DNA of 18,979 bases from Clostridiales bacterium (GCA_030154385.1 JASKJZ010000011.1:1-18979); one strand, 5' to 3'. Numbered from the stretch's first letter, positions 6,344 to 14,693 are shown. The notes: generated from the letters alone by a model not told the origin. Numbers and translations are program-made.

Positions 6344-7222
6344 TTAATCCTTTATATAACGCATAACTCCTCCCCAAAGGATACGTTGTATAGCGCTTTT
6401 TTTTCTGACCGATAACTTTTTCGGCTTTTGTTCCATCCGCTTTAAATCAAACCCATCCTTTAGTACCACACACTTTAGATACTTCGGACTAAGCGCCTTG
6501 GCCTCGCAGCTATAAATACACTTCATACACCATAAGCAGTGCCATCCAAATACTGGAATTCCATTTTTCATCTTAATATTGTGCTTCGGACAATTTTTCA
6601 CACACTTCCCACACTGATTGCATGCATTGGTAGCTTTTATCGACGCACCAAAAAAGGCTGCCCCCAAATGCTCCAACTTTCCGAGCAACGAAAATAGCCG
6701 ATCGACTCGTTTGGGTCTGATTCTTTTTGTTTTCCCACTAAGTATGTCAGTCATGATATGATTCACTTTTACCGGGATAATGCGAAGTAATTGATAGTTA
6801 ATCCCTGGACTTGCCTGAATAAAGAAGTTCGTCGGCATGACCATCATATCCTCATAAAGAAAGGTATAGCCCTTTTGAATCAACGCTTTCTTTGAGGCTA
6901 CACGACAGGCTGTGTTTGGACTTACCGCGCCACCTCCAGAAACAGATATAATAGCTGCATATTGTCTTTTCACCCTCGGAAGCTGTTTGACCCAAGTTTC
7001 CACAATCTTAGCCATACGAAACGCGTAGACTGGGGAAAATACCATTAATAAATCGGTCGCTTTTGGAGGGATTCCCTCTTGCTTTCCAATATTCACAAGA
7101 TTTACCTTACATCCTTGATTTATCCACTCCCTTTGGAAGCAATCCACGATTTTCTTGGTGCCACCTGTCCCGGAAAAATAGGCAAGTGTTACGGAATGAA
7201 TGGATACGTTGGTTTTTGTCAT
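6344..7222 (-). CDS. EFR1-type flavodoxin/2[4Fe-4S] ferredoxin fusion protein
   Basis: The 292-residue protein has an N-terminal flavodoxin-like FMN-binding half with the phosphate loop Y-F-S-G-T-G-G-T-K-K (15-24). The C-terminal part carries two [4Fe-4S] motifs of C-x2-C-x2-C-x3-C form: C201, C204, C207, C211 and C229, C232, C235, C239. It is a probable soluble electron carrier in low-potential redox chemistry; the partner is unknown. I chose ATG 7222 because GGAG lies 8 bases upstream and the flavodoxin fold begins here. The open frame runs back into sufU but codes no recognisable protein there. It follows sufU by 86 bases, with no terminator seen between, so it may be the last gene of the suf transcript, where it would profit from the clusters made by that system. 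Confidence 0.88.
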   Translation of the reverse strand: MTKTNVSIHSVTLAYFSGTGGTKKIVDCFQREWINQGCKVNLVNIGKQEGIPPKATDLLMVFSPVYAFRMAKIVETWVKQLPRVKRQYAAIISVSGGGAVSPNTACRVASKKALIQKGYTFLYEDMMVMPTNFFIQASPGINYQLLRIIPVKVNHIMTDILSGKTKRIRPKRVDRLFSLLGKLEHLGAAFFGASIKATNACNQCGKCVKNCPKHNIKMKNGIPVFGWHCLWCMKCIYSCEAKALSPKYLKCVVLKDGFDLKRMEQKPKKLSVRKKSAIQRILWGGVMRYIKD

Positions 7223-7308
7223 AATCCCACTCCTCGTTTTTCTTTCATCATAATACGAACAAGCAAGAATCGCAAGAAGGAATCGAGGGCGGAAATTACA
7301 AGCAAAAC

Positions 7309-7734
7309 TTACAAATTCAATGCCTCTTGTAAGGTATGCCAAGATAATACGGCACATTTCACTCTTGCTGGCATATTTGATATATTTTGGAAAACCTGAG
7401 CTTCTTCTAGCCTTTTTAAAGCCTCTTCCTCGGTAATCGTCTTTTGTATCATACCAATGAAAATCGAAGCAAGTTCCTTTGCCTCCTCCACGGTCTTGCC
7501 TTCTACAAGCTCTGCCATAATCGCGGCGGAGGCTTCCGAAATAGCGCACCCGCTGCCTAGTAATCCAACTTCCTTGATCTTGTTATCTTCGATTGTAAGT
7601 GCAAGCTCGATTTGGTCTCCGCAGCTTGGATTAACCCCCCGCTTTTGGATACTCGGCTTCATGAGTGGGTGCCGATGTTTTTTGGATTGACTATACTCTA
7701 GTATGATATCCGTATATAGTTCATCAAGTTCCAT
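7309..7734 (-). CDS. sufU: SufU, iron-sulfur assembly sulfur-transfer protein
   Basis: The 141-residue protein has the SufU ligand set C38-x-D40 (N-P-S-C-G-D), C63 (G-S-G-C-A-I-S) and C127 (R-V-K-C-A-V-L-S-W-H-T-L), plus the insertion after the second Cys that marks SufU against IscU. In Firmicutes SufU binds zinc and accepts the persulfide sulfur from SufS, passing it on to SufBCD. ATG 7734 overlaps the end of sufS by 11 bases and has AGGAGG 10 bases upstream inside sufS. Translational coupling in the suf operon is therefore likely. Confidence 0.93.
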   Translation of the reverse strand: MELDELYTDIILEYSQSKKHRHPLMKPSIQKRGVNPSCGDQIELALTIEDNKIKEVGLLGSGCAISEASAAIMAELVEGKTVEEAKELASIFIGMIQKTITEEEALKRLEEAQVFQNISNMPARVKCAVLSWHTLQEALNL

Positions 7735-8953
7735 AAGGGAACCACCTCCTTACCTTTTGCAGGCTATCCACTAATTGATCAATTTCCTCTTTGGTATTGT
7801 AAAAGTACACGCTCGCCCGACAGGTCGCTGGCACCCCTAAAAACTGATGAAGCGGTTGTGCACAGTGATTTCCAGCCCGAATTGCCACTCCATCCTTGTT
7901 TAAAATAGTGGATACATCATGTGGATGTACGCCCTCTATCACAAAGGGAACCACGCCAATTCGATTTTCATAGGTAGCCGAGCCAATTAGATGAAGCTTT
8001 GGAACAGACAAAAGCCGTTCCAAAAGATAGGCTAATAGAGAGGCTTCCATACTTTGAAGGGTTTCCATCGATATCGTATCAAGATAAGTAAGTGCTGCTC
8101 CAAAGCCTGCAACGCTTCCCATATTTTGCGTTCCTGCTTCAAATTTTTGCGGTATTGGTGCAAAGGTTGTAGTCTGCTCTTCTACATATTCAATCATATC
8201 TCCACCATATAAAAACGGAGGCATTGATTCCAGGAGTTCTCGCTTTCCATATAAAATGCCAAGCCCCATCGGTCCTAGCATCTTATGACCCGAGCAAACA
8301 TAAAAATCTGCATCCATCTTTTCTAGGTTAACCGGTATATGAGGTGCTGCCTGTGTTCCATCTATCACGACGACTGCGCCTACCTCATGTGCCAGTTCAA
8401 TAATATCCTCAATTGGATGTATGGTTCCCAGCACATTAGAAACATGAGCTATGGCAACTAGCTTTGTCTTTCTTGTAATCGTTTCCTTTGCTTCTTCTTT
8501 TGTCAGTCTTCCCTCTGCATTTAGATAAAGATAGTGAAGTACGGCACCTGTTTTTCTTGCAACCATTTGCCAGGGAACCAGATTGCTATGATGCTCGGAG
8601 ATTGCAATTACAATCTCATCTCCCTCCTTTAGGTGCTCTAAACCATAGCTGTAAGCAATGAGGTTAAGACTCTCTGTGGCATTCTTGGTAAAAATGACTT
8701 CGCCCTTTTTTGAAACGTGAAAAAATGATTTTGTCTGCTCTCTCACCCGCTCCAATAGAAGCGTTGCTTCTACACTTAAATCATAAGAGCCACGATGCGG
8801 ATTCGCATTTTGTCTTTTATAGTAATCGCGCTCCGCCTCTAATACTGCCCGTGGCTTTTGGGTCGTTGCTGCATTGTCCAAATAGATGAGAGGAACCGTT
8901 CCCTCCTTATATTGGGACAACAGTGGAAAATCGTCTTTCCATTTATTTCCCAT
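7724..8953 (-). CDS. sufS: SufS, group II cysteine desulfurase
   Basis: The 409-residue PLP enzyme removes sulfur from cysteine to give alanine and an enzyme persulfide for Fe-S assembly. It has the lysine that binds PLP in C-S-G-H-K-M-L-G-P (K224), H121-H122 in the E-H-H-S-N motif that stacks on the cofactor, and the active cysteine C364 in R-A-G-N-H-C-A-Q-P, with the short loop of the SufS class. ATG 8953 is used: AAGGAG lies 9 bases upstream, while the in-frame TTG at 8971 falls right over that site. The start overlaps the end of sufD by 11 bases. Confidence 0.95.
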   Translation of the reverse strand: MGNKWKDDFPLLSQYKEGTVPLIYLDNAATTQKPRAVLEAERDYYKRQNANPHRGSYDLSVEATLLLERVREQTKSFFHVSKKGEVIFTKNATESLNLIAYSYGLEHLKEGDEIVIAISEHHSNLVPWQMVARKTGAVLHYLYLNAEGRLTKEEAKETITRKTKLVAIAHVSNVLGTIHPIEDIIELAHEVGAVVVIDGTQAAPHIPVNLEKMDADFYVCSGHKMLGPMGLGILYGKRELLESMPPFLYGGDMIEYVEEQTTTFAPIPQKFEAGTQNMGSVAGFGAALTYLDTISMETLQSMEASLLAYLLERLLSVPKLHLIGSATYENRIGVVPFVIEGVHPHDVSTILNKDGVAIRAGNHCAQPLHQFLGVPATCRASVYFYNTKEEIDQLVDSLQKVRRWFPYGT

Positions 8954-10049
8954 AGGCTTCCTCTCCTTCAATTGCCTGTCGAAGATAGGCTAAGATTTCC
9001 TCTTTTAGGGTTTCATCTGATAACTGCTCAAGTAGTGCTCCAAATCTTGATTCTGCCAACAGCTTTTTCGCATCCGGTTCTGACATCCCTCGACTCATCA
9101 AGTAAAACAATAATCCTTCATTTGGTCGACCAGACGATGCTGCATGTTCACCCTGTACGTCATCTTCACCGCAAAACAGAAGCGGCACCGAAATATTTCT
9201 TGCTTTGCTGCTAAGCATGAGGACATCTTCTTCTTCTCTTCCCTTAGCACCTCGTGCTCCACTGATAAAGTCCAGACTATCCCGAAAGATTTTCTTGCTT
9301 TCTCCCAGTAAAATACCTCTTGCGCGCACCAGACTTGTACTCTCTTTCCCCAGAAATTCCACACGGCTTGAAAAATCCAATTTTTTCGATTTTTCACCAA
9401 GATATAGGATATCCAATCTCACATCACTATTATTACCCTTTAAGATCACATTCCAGCTAGCCTTTGCGCCATACGAGCCCATCTCCGCCTGCAACAAGGA
9501 AAGCTTCCCTTCTGTATCAACCGTTGCACCAAACCAGTCGCTGTGTTCGATAAAATCTGGCAGCTGCTGTGTCCTGATAAGGTTTAATGTAGCTTTCTCT
9601 CCCACGATGGCACGGGTTCTGCCAATGTGGCTTCCAAACTCCCAGCCTTTCATTTCATCCGCTCTATACTCAATAATAATGGAAGCACTGCTGTTTTTCT
9701 TTGCCTCAATTACGATGTCTTCTACAAGCAACGGACTACTTTCCTCCAAAGAAAATACAATTCGTATTGGTTCCTCCTCGTTGTGATTTTCTGGAATAAT
9801 AATATGATGGCAAACCGTTGCCTGCTGCCCAAAATACTCCGTTATCGCTTGACTCTCAAATTCTTTTGTGCTATCCTCGATGCCTTCCTTTATTGTCTCA
9901 TCGATTAAAATAGCATCTGAGCCAGAAATCGAAATCTGTGACTTTTTCTTCTCCTCTGGAAATACCAATGGAATTTCACTCTCGTTAACCTTAAGCCAAG
10001 ACCAGGTACGAACAGCCATCCGTGCTACCTGTTTTTTTTCTTTATTCAT
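8943..10049 (-). CDS. sufD: SufD, Fe-S scaffold subunit
   Basis: The 368-residue protein has the right-handed beta-helix pattern of the SufB/SufD family in its middle part (about 95-290) and the C-terminal helical end with the D-V-Q-G-E-H-A-A-S-S-G-R-P segment. H302 there corresponds to the conserved His of SufD that helps form the cluster at the SufB-SufD interface. SufD works in the SufB-SufC2-SufD scaffold complex in the cytosol. ATG 10049 has AGGAGG 7 bases upstream. It follows sufB by 11 bases and overlaps sufS by 11 bases. Confidence 0.92.
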   Translation of the reverse strand: MNKEKKQVARMAVRTWSWLKVNESEIPLVFPEEKKKSQISISGSDAILIDETIKEGIEDSTKEFESQAITEYFGQQATVCHHIIIPENHNEEEPIRIVFSLEESSPLLVEDIVIEAKKNSSASIIIEYRADEMKGWEFGSHIGRTRAIVGEKATLNLIRTQQLPDFIEHSDWFGATVDTEGKLSLLQAEMGSYGAKASWNVILKGNNSDVRLDILYLGEKSKKLDFSSRVEFLGKESTSLVRARGILLGESKKIFRDSLDFISGARGAKGREEEDVLMLSSKARNISVPLLFCGEDDVQGEHAASSGRPNEGLLFYLMSRGMSEPDAKKLLAESRFGALLEQLSDETLKEEILAYLRQAIEGEEAYGK

Positions 10050-10060
10050 AGCCTCACCTC

Positions 10061-11466
10061 CTATCCTATCGTTCCTTCTAATTCTAAGGTAATCAGCCGA
10101 TTCATTTCCACGGCATACTCAAGTGGCAGTTCCTTTGCGATTGGCTCTACAAAGCCTCTTACAATCATTGCCTTCGCTTCTTCCTCCGAAATTCCTCTGG
10201 TCATCAAATAAAAAATCGCTTCGTCGCTGATTCGTCCAATTTTTGCTTCATGTCCGATATCCACCTCATCATTTTGGATATCCATAACGGGTATCGTATC
10301 CGCTCTGGAGTGATTGTCAAGCATCAAGGATTCGCAGATAACAGAGGACTTACTTCCCTTCGCCTTTGGTGTAATCACAACGGAACTTCGATATATCGAT
10401 TTTCCCCCATCCTTTGAAATCGAACGAGAATGGATGGTAGAGGAAGTATTCGGTGCAGCATGAATGACTTTTGTACCTGTATCCAAATCTTGTCCCGCGG
10501 AAGCAAAGGTGATCCCTGTAAATTCAGATTTTGCACCTTCTCCCTTTAAGATACTCGATGGATAAAGCATCGTCACATGGGAACCAAAGGTTCCTGATAC
10601 CCATTCAATGGTTCCATTCGTATCGACTTGGGCGCGTTTGGTGTTCAAATTCATCATATTTTTTGACCAGTTTTCGATTGTGGAATATCGCAGCTTTGCA
10701 TTTTCTCTTACATAAAGCTCCACACATCCTGCATGAAGGTTCACCCGATTATATTTTGGTGCCGAACAGCCTTCGATAAAGTGCAGACTTGCATTTTTTT
10801 CAACCACGATAAGCGTGTGCTCAAACTGTCCTGCTCCTGGAGCATTGAGCCGAAAATAAGATTGCAGCGGAATGGAAACGTGTATTCCTTCTGGCACATA
10901 AACAAAAGAACCGCCCGACCATACCGCACCGTGGAGTGCAGCAAATTTATGGTCATTTGGCGGCACTAGCTTCATAAAGAGAGGACGTACAATTTCTTCA
11001 TAGTCGTTAACTGCGCTTTCCATATCGGTATAAACCACACCCTGTCGCAACAAATCCTCTCTCACGTTGTGATAAACGACCTCCGAATCATATTGGGCTC
11101 CGACACCAGCCAAAGATTCTCGCTCTGCTTTTGGAATACCCAGTCGGTCAAAGGTAGCCTTTATATCCTCTGGGACCTCATTCCAGTTTTCTTTGCGATC
11201 AATTACAGGTCTTACATAGGTTACAATCTGATCCATATCAAGTTCTGACAGGGAGGGTCCCCATGCAGGAAGTCCTATTTTTTGATAGGCTTCCAGGGAT
11301 TTTAGCCGATGCAAAAGCATCCACTCGGGCTCGTTTTTTTGGGCGGAAATTTCCCGTACAATATCCTCCGTAAGTCCCCGATCTGTCCGAAAGCTAGCAA
11401 CATCCTCGTTTTTGATATCATAAAGTTCACGGGCAATGTCCTCTACCTGTGTTTTTTTTTTTCCAT
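10061..11466 (-). CDS. sufB: SufB, Fe-S scaffold subunit (start separated by a frameshift in an A11 run)
   Basis: The uninterrupted frame gives 419 residues from ATG 11320. SufB proteins are about 465-470 residues, and the frame is clearly coding upstream of that ATG: T-Q-V-E-D-I-A-R-E-L-Y-D-I-K-N-E-D, then a stretch up to E-P-E-W just before M-L-L-H-R. The natural start is ATG 11466-11464, with GAGGTGA 5 bases upstream and 15 bases after sufC. Between them lies G followed by eleven A. Read as written, translation from ATG 11466 ends after seven codons (M-E-K-K-K-H-R). One more A would give a 468-residue SufB. The conserved cysteine in I-C-E-S-L (about C378 of the full form) and the beta-helix core are intact. 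Explanations are polymerase slippage, a real phase-variable or mutant tract, or a homopolymer sequencing error. Confidence 0.92.
11452..11462 (-). repeat. A11 homopolymer directly after the sufB start codon (frameshift site)
   Basis: Eleven T on the plus strand (11452-11462) make ATG-G-A11-CACAGGTAG on the coding strand. With 11 A the frame from ATG closes at TAG after seven codons; with 9 or 12 A it joins the SufB frame. Runs of A this long are known sites of transcriptional slippage and of replication slippage. Confidence 0.9.
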
Positions 11467-11481
11467 GCTTTCACCTCATTT

Positions 11482-12234
11482 CTACGCGTTCACTTCTTGC
11501 ATGACATTTGAAAAACCATCTTTTATAACGGTATCAACAATAGAAGCGTCTCCCGTCTTTACAATTTTCCCATCTGCCAGAATATGCACGTAATCAACAG
11601 GCAGTTTTTGCAATATCTTGGTAATATGCGTAATAATCAAAATTGCGTTATTTTCATTTCGAAATTTTGCAACATTTTCCGATATCAACTTAACCGCATC
11701 CACATCCAGTCCTGAATCCGTCTCATCTAGAATCGCGAGCTTTGGCTGAATCATCGCCATCTGTAAAATCTCACTTTTCTTCTTTTCACCACCTGAAAAG
11801 CCGACGTTTAAATACCTCTTTGCATAGGATTCGTCTAACCCAAGCTCCTCCAGATTTTTTTTAAGCTCATCACGAAAGGCAAAAATACGTACCGGATTTC
11901 CCGTGATTGCGGCTCGTGATGCCTTTAAAAAGTTTTCCAGTGTGACACCCGCAATCTCTTCTGGTGCCTGGAAGGATAAGAAGATTCCCTTTCTTGCCCG
12001 AACATCCGGCTTTTCCTCACGGATTTCTTCTCCTTCAAATAAAATACTGCCTTCCTCCACCTCATACCTTGGATCTCCCATTATGACATTGGCAAGGGTT
12101 GATTTTCCAGCGCCATTTGGACCCATCAATACATGTACCTCTCCTGGACGTACGGTTAAATTAACGCCTTTTAGGATTTCTATCCCTTCTACCGAGGCCA
12201 CCAAGTTTTTAATTTCTAATAAGTTCTCTTGCAT
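11482..12234 (-). CDS. sufC: SufC, ABC-type ATPase of Fe-S assembly
   Basis: The 250-residue ATPase has Walker A G-P-N-G-A-G-K-S-T (38-46), the signature F-S-G-G-E (146-150) with the following K-K-K typical of SufC, Walker B L-A-I-L-D-E-T-D-S-G-L-D (167-178) and the switch His in T-H-I-T-K (203). It powers the conformational change of SufB-SufD and is cytosolic despite its ABC fold. ATG 12234 is chosen with AAGGTG 6 bases upstream; a GTG at 12243 overlaps that site. The start overlaps the end of the MarR-type gene by 19 bases, so the regulator and sufC are translationally coupled. Confidence 0.95.
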   Translation of the reverse strand: MQENLLEIKNLVASVEGIEILKGVNLTVRPGEVHVLMGPNGAGKSTLANVIMGDPRYEVEEGSILFEGEEIREEKPDVRARKGIFLSFQAPEEIAGVTLENFLKASRAAITGNPVRIFAFRDELKKNLEELGLDESYAKRYLNVGFSGGEKKKSEILQMAMIQPKLAILDETDSGLDVDAVKLISENVAKFRNENNAILIITHITKILQKLPVDYVHILADGKIVKTGDASIVDTVIKDGFSNVMQEVNA

Positions 12235-12737
12235 TTTTCGCACCTTCCATCTGATTTATTTTCATTTTCATCGTCACATTTCATATAGCAAGCTTTGTCC
12301 TTTGCGATCTGAGTAAGGATTGTATCAAATAATCCAGTGATCGTTACTAACGTTTCCTCCTCTAAATCGGCAATGTAATCTTCAATCATTCCATTCATAT
12401 TGGCATTGTAGGCATCAAAGCTTTGGCAGGCAGTTTTACCATTTTTTGTCAATCGGTAGTAGACTTCTTTTCGGTTGCCTTCGATTCGATAAGCCTCTAA
12501 AAATCCATTTTTTTCAAGTTTTTTTGCTAGCTGGTTAACCGCTCCATTGGTCATCCCCAAATATTTGGAAATGTCTCCTGCTTTCGTTTTTTCATTGCGC
12601 TCCACACATTTTAGAAAGGATAGATCGGAATAGCTTAGAAGATAATCCGTCCCATAATTACGTGCGGTTCGAATATCACAGACCATCAAATTCGCAGCTT
12701 CATGAAATTTTTCAATTAATTCTTTTTTTGTATTCAT
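12216..12737 (-). CDS. MarR-family regulator with cysteine-rich C-terminus, first gene of the suf operon
   Basis: The 173-residue protein has a MarR-type winged helix-turn-helix: A-G-D-I-S-K-Y-L-G-M-T-N-G-A-V-N-Q-L-A-K-K-L-E near 53-75, then the wing G-N-R-K-E-V-Y-Y-R-L-T at 87-97. After the dimerisation helices there is a tail with C150, C154, C166 and C169 (C-x3-C-x11-C-x2-C), which ordinary MarR proteins lack. Such a set could hold an Fe-S cluster or zinc. Since the gene opens the suf operon and overlaps sufC, the inference is that it senses Fe-S or metal status and represses suf and itself, a role played elsewhere by IscR or SufR. ATG 12737 follows GAGGTG. Two MarR-like operators lie in its promoter. 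Confidence 0.88.
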   Translation of the reverse strand: MNTKKELIEKFHEAANLMVCDIRTARNYGTDYLLSYSDLSFLKCVERNEKTKAGDISKYLGMTNGAVNQLAKKLEKNGFLEAYRIEGNRKEVYYRLTKNGKTACQSFDAYNANMNGMIEDYIADLEEETLVTITGLFDTILTQIAKDKACYMKCDDENENKSDGRCEKCKRTY

Positions 12738-12755
12738 CTCTTCACCTCAACATTA

Positions 12756-12808
12756 TTTTATAGTAACTAAACAAAAAATGCAAGCATTATTTTTTAGTTA
12801 CTATAAAA
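12756..12808. promoter_or_regulatory. Paired MarR-type operators, perfect 16-bp inverted repeat
   Basis: TTTTATAGTAACTAAA (12756-12771) and TTTAGTTACTATAAAA (12793-12808) are a perfect inverted pair with a 21-base spacer. Each arm has its own small palindrome, TAGTAACTA or TAGTTACTA, the A/T-rich dyad style of MarR sites. The centres are 34 bp apart, about three helical turns. One site covers the -10 of the suf promoter and the other the start of the transcript, so two dimers could bind side by side. The whole repeat could also form a hairpin in the RNA, but only part of it is transcribed. Confidence 0.75.
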
Positions 12809-12828
12809 AACTAATGCGTTCATGACAA
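12800..12828 (-). promoter_or_regulatory. suf operon promoter
   Basis: TTGTCA (12828-12823) and TATAGT (12805-12800) are spaced by 17 bases on the minus strand, upstream of the MarR-type gene. The -10 lies within one of the two operator arms. The RNA would start near 12793, about 55 bases before ATG 12737. Confidence 0.7.
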
Positions 12829-12925
12829 AATATTTAACGTTCAAGACTAAAATGGTTTTGTGGAAGCATTTTGTATTATAATACTTTTGTTCAAAGATCT
12901 TAACAGAAAGGATACTGCATAGCAT

Positions 12926-13114
12926 ATGAAAGATTTTAAAATTAAAATGATATGTTCTATTTTTATCTCTATTTTTGCATTGCTTTTTATAATAATTCAG
13001 ATTTTCGAAAACTTTGATACGTTACAATACTTAAGAGTACCCGTTATATTAATCTCTACAAACATAGGCATTAGTATAAACATCCTTATTCATCACAAAA
13101 ATAAGAGAAGTTGA
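12926..13114 (+). CDS. Small hypothetical membrane protein with two helices
   Basis: The 62-residue frame codes two hydrophobic segments (about 8-27 and 38-55) separated by E-N-F-D-T-L-Q-Y-L-R and ended by basic residues H-H-K-N-K-R-S. A TATAAT box lies at 12877-12882 and an AAAGGA element about 13 bases before ATG 12926, a rather long spacing. The stop codon lies in the left arm of the terminator hairpin that also serves the convergent ABC-F gene. I do not recognise a family. The composition is more A/T-rich than its neighbours. It may be a real small protein or a chance frame. Confidence 0.45.
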   Translation: MKDFKIKMICSIFISIFALLFIIIQIFENFDTLQYLRVPVILISTNIGISINILIHHKNKRS

Positions 13115-13139
13115 CAATTTAAATCGGCAACTTCTCTTA
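13102..13139 (-). terminator. Intrinsic terminator of the ABC-F gene (probably bidirectional)
   Basis: TAAGAGAAGTTG (13102-13113) and CAACTTCTCTTA (13128-13139) form a perfect 12-bp stem with a 14-base loop, 9 bases after the ABC-F stop codon. On the minus strand the stem is followed by five T (13101-13097), a good intrinsic terminator. On the plus strand the following sequence is only moderately T-rich. Confidence 0.8.
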
Positions 13140-13148
13140 ATCATGTAA

Positions 13149-14693
13149 TTATTTATCATTATTCATGGAAATAATTTTGGTCGCCACGCTGTCTCCAAAA
13201 ACAGGGTCATGTTCGACTAAAAGCATTGTTGGCTGATAGGTCAAAAGTAACTGTTCAATCTGCATGCGAGCAAATAAATCTACATAATTGAAGGGTTCAT
13301 CCCATATATAGAGGTGAGCCCGAGTCATAAGACTTTTCGCAAGTAAGACCTTTTTCTTTTGTCCTTCGGAGAATTCCTCCATCCGTTTTTCAAACTGTTT
13401 CCGTTCAAAACCAAGCTGATGCAAAAGCGTCATTATGAGAGTTGGTTCTCCCTCTTCCATTTCGAGCCATTCATAAATTGTCCCCTTTAAAAAGGAGGTA
13501 TCCTGGCTTACATAAGATACGAGAAGACCACTTGCAATTGTAAGTTCTCCGCTCTCCACCTTTTTAGTAAGCACATCATCGCTTTTATCACAGTGGGAAA
13601 GTACACTTTTTAAAAAAGTAGATTTTCCGCACCCATTTTGCCCCTTCAACAAAAGACGTTCTCCTTGTCTAAGTTCTATATTAAAATCCTTTAAAACCTC
13701 ATGGTTCATGGTTTCTCCCAGATAGGTGAATCCATACTTCTTAGCCCGAATGAAAACCTCTTTATGATGCGTAAGCGGCATCATCTTTAGCATCTTTGTT
13801 GCCTCTATATCCTGTAATAGTCCCTCCTTTTGCTGGATTTCCTGTCCAATTCTATGTTCAATCTGTTTTCGTTTACTCTGCATCTTTTTCGTCTTTGCAC
13901 CGATATAGCTTCTTGTCGCAATCGAACGGTCATTTTCCTTAATTGGATCAAATCCAATTTTCCTACTTTCTCCTTTTTTTGCCCAATCCGATGCCTGCTT
14001 TGCGGCTTTTTTCAATTTGGATATTTCATGCAGATGCTTTTCATTCTCAGCCTGCATAAAGGTATCCTTCTTTTCTTTATTTTCCCACCAAGTCGAAAAA
14101 TTGCCCTTTGTTATCTCGATCGATGTCCGATTGAGCGCCAATACATGATCGATGCAAGCATCCAATAAATCTCGGTCATGCGATATGAGGATAAAACCTT
14201 TTTTTGTTTTCAAATAACTTTTCAGAATCTCCCTGGATGCAAGGTCTAAGTGATTGGTCGGTTCATCCAATAAATAAAAATCCTCTTCTCTGGAAAAGAG
14301 CATGGCGAGCATGACCTTTGTCTGTTCTCCCTGACTCAAGGTGCAAAATGGCTGATAAAGCTTCTTGGCTTCCATTTTTAATTTATCCAACTCGCAAATC
14401 ACACGCCAGCTTTCATACACCAGTGCATCTTCCACGATATCAGCCGCACTCTTTTCTCTCTCCTCCTTGGTGAGTGGGTAGGGAAAATAGGCAAATCGCT
14501 TTGGCGCAGTAATCGTTCCCAGGTAATCGTATTTTCCAAGTAACAGATTTAAAAATGTGGTCTTTCCTTTTCCATTTCTTCCGATCAAGCCAAGTTTCCA
14601 GTCTGTATCGATAACTAGAGATACCTTATCAAATATCGTGTCAAAGCTTCCCTCATATGAAAATGTCAGATTGGTAACATTAATTTGTGACAT
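13149..14693 (-). CDS. ABC-F ribosomal protection protein, Lsa-like
   Basis: The 514-residue protein has two ABC ATPase domains and no membrane part. Domain 1 has Walker A G-R-N-G-K-G-K-T-T (38-46), signature L-S-Q-G-E-Q (119-124) and Walker B Y-L-L-D-E-P-T-N-H-L-D (140-150). Domain 2 has Walker A G-Q-N-G-C-G-K-S-T (351-359), F-S-E-G-Q (441-445) and Y-I-W-D-E-P-F-N-Y-V-D (462-472). The charged linker of about 110 residues is of the length seen in antibiotic-resistance ABC-F proteins. The start (F-S-Y-E-G-S-F-D-T-I-F-D with D-T-D-W-K-L-G-L-I-G-R-N-G) resembles the Lsa/CplR group, which clears lincosamides, streptogramin A and pleuromutilins from the ribosome. ATG 14693 is 7 bases from AGGAGG; an ATG at 14699 is too close. 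A leader with a mini-ORF suggests antibiotic induction. Confidence 0.88.
   Translation of the reverse strand: MSQINVTNLTFSYEGSFDTIFDKVSLVIDTDWKLGLIGRNGKGKTTFLNLLLGKYDYLGTITAPKRFAYFPYPLTKEEREKSAADIVEDALVYESWRVICELDKLKMEAKKLYQPFCTLSQGEQTKVMLAMLFSREEDFYLLDEPTNHLDLASREILKSYLKTKKGFILISHDRDLLDACIDHVLALNRTSIEITKGNFSTWWENKEKKDTFMQAENEKHLHEISKLKKAAKQASDWAKKGESRKIGFDPIKENDRSIATRSYIGAKTKKMQSKRKQIEHRIGQEIQQKEGLLQDIEATKMLKMMPLTHHKEVFIRAKKYGFTYLGETMNHEVLKDFNIELRQGERLLLKGQNGCGKSTFLKSVLSHCDKSDDVLTKKVESGELTIASGLLVSYVSQDTSFLKGTIYEWLEMEEGEPTLIMTLLHQLGFERKQFEKRMEEFSEGQKKKVLLAKSLMTRAHLYIWDEPFNYVDLFARMQIEQLLLTYQPTMLLVEHDPVFGDSVATKIISMNNDK

Noticed and set aside
7223..7549. N-terminal extension of about 109 codons on the EFR1-type protein
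   Set aside because: It overlaps sufU in another frame, is rich in R/C/Y without domain character, and a good ribosome site sits before ATG 7222.
9205..9786. A 193-codon open frame on the plus strand opposite sufD
   Set aside because: It is a serine/leucine-rich shadow of a well-supported coding region, with no ribosome site and no family resemblance.
11903..12316. A 137-codon plus-strand frame opposite sufC
   Set aside because: It mirrors the SufC coding region and shows no protein-like pattern.
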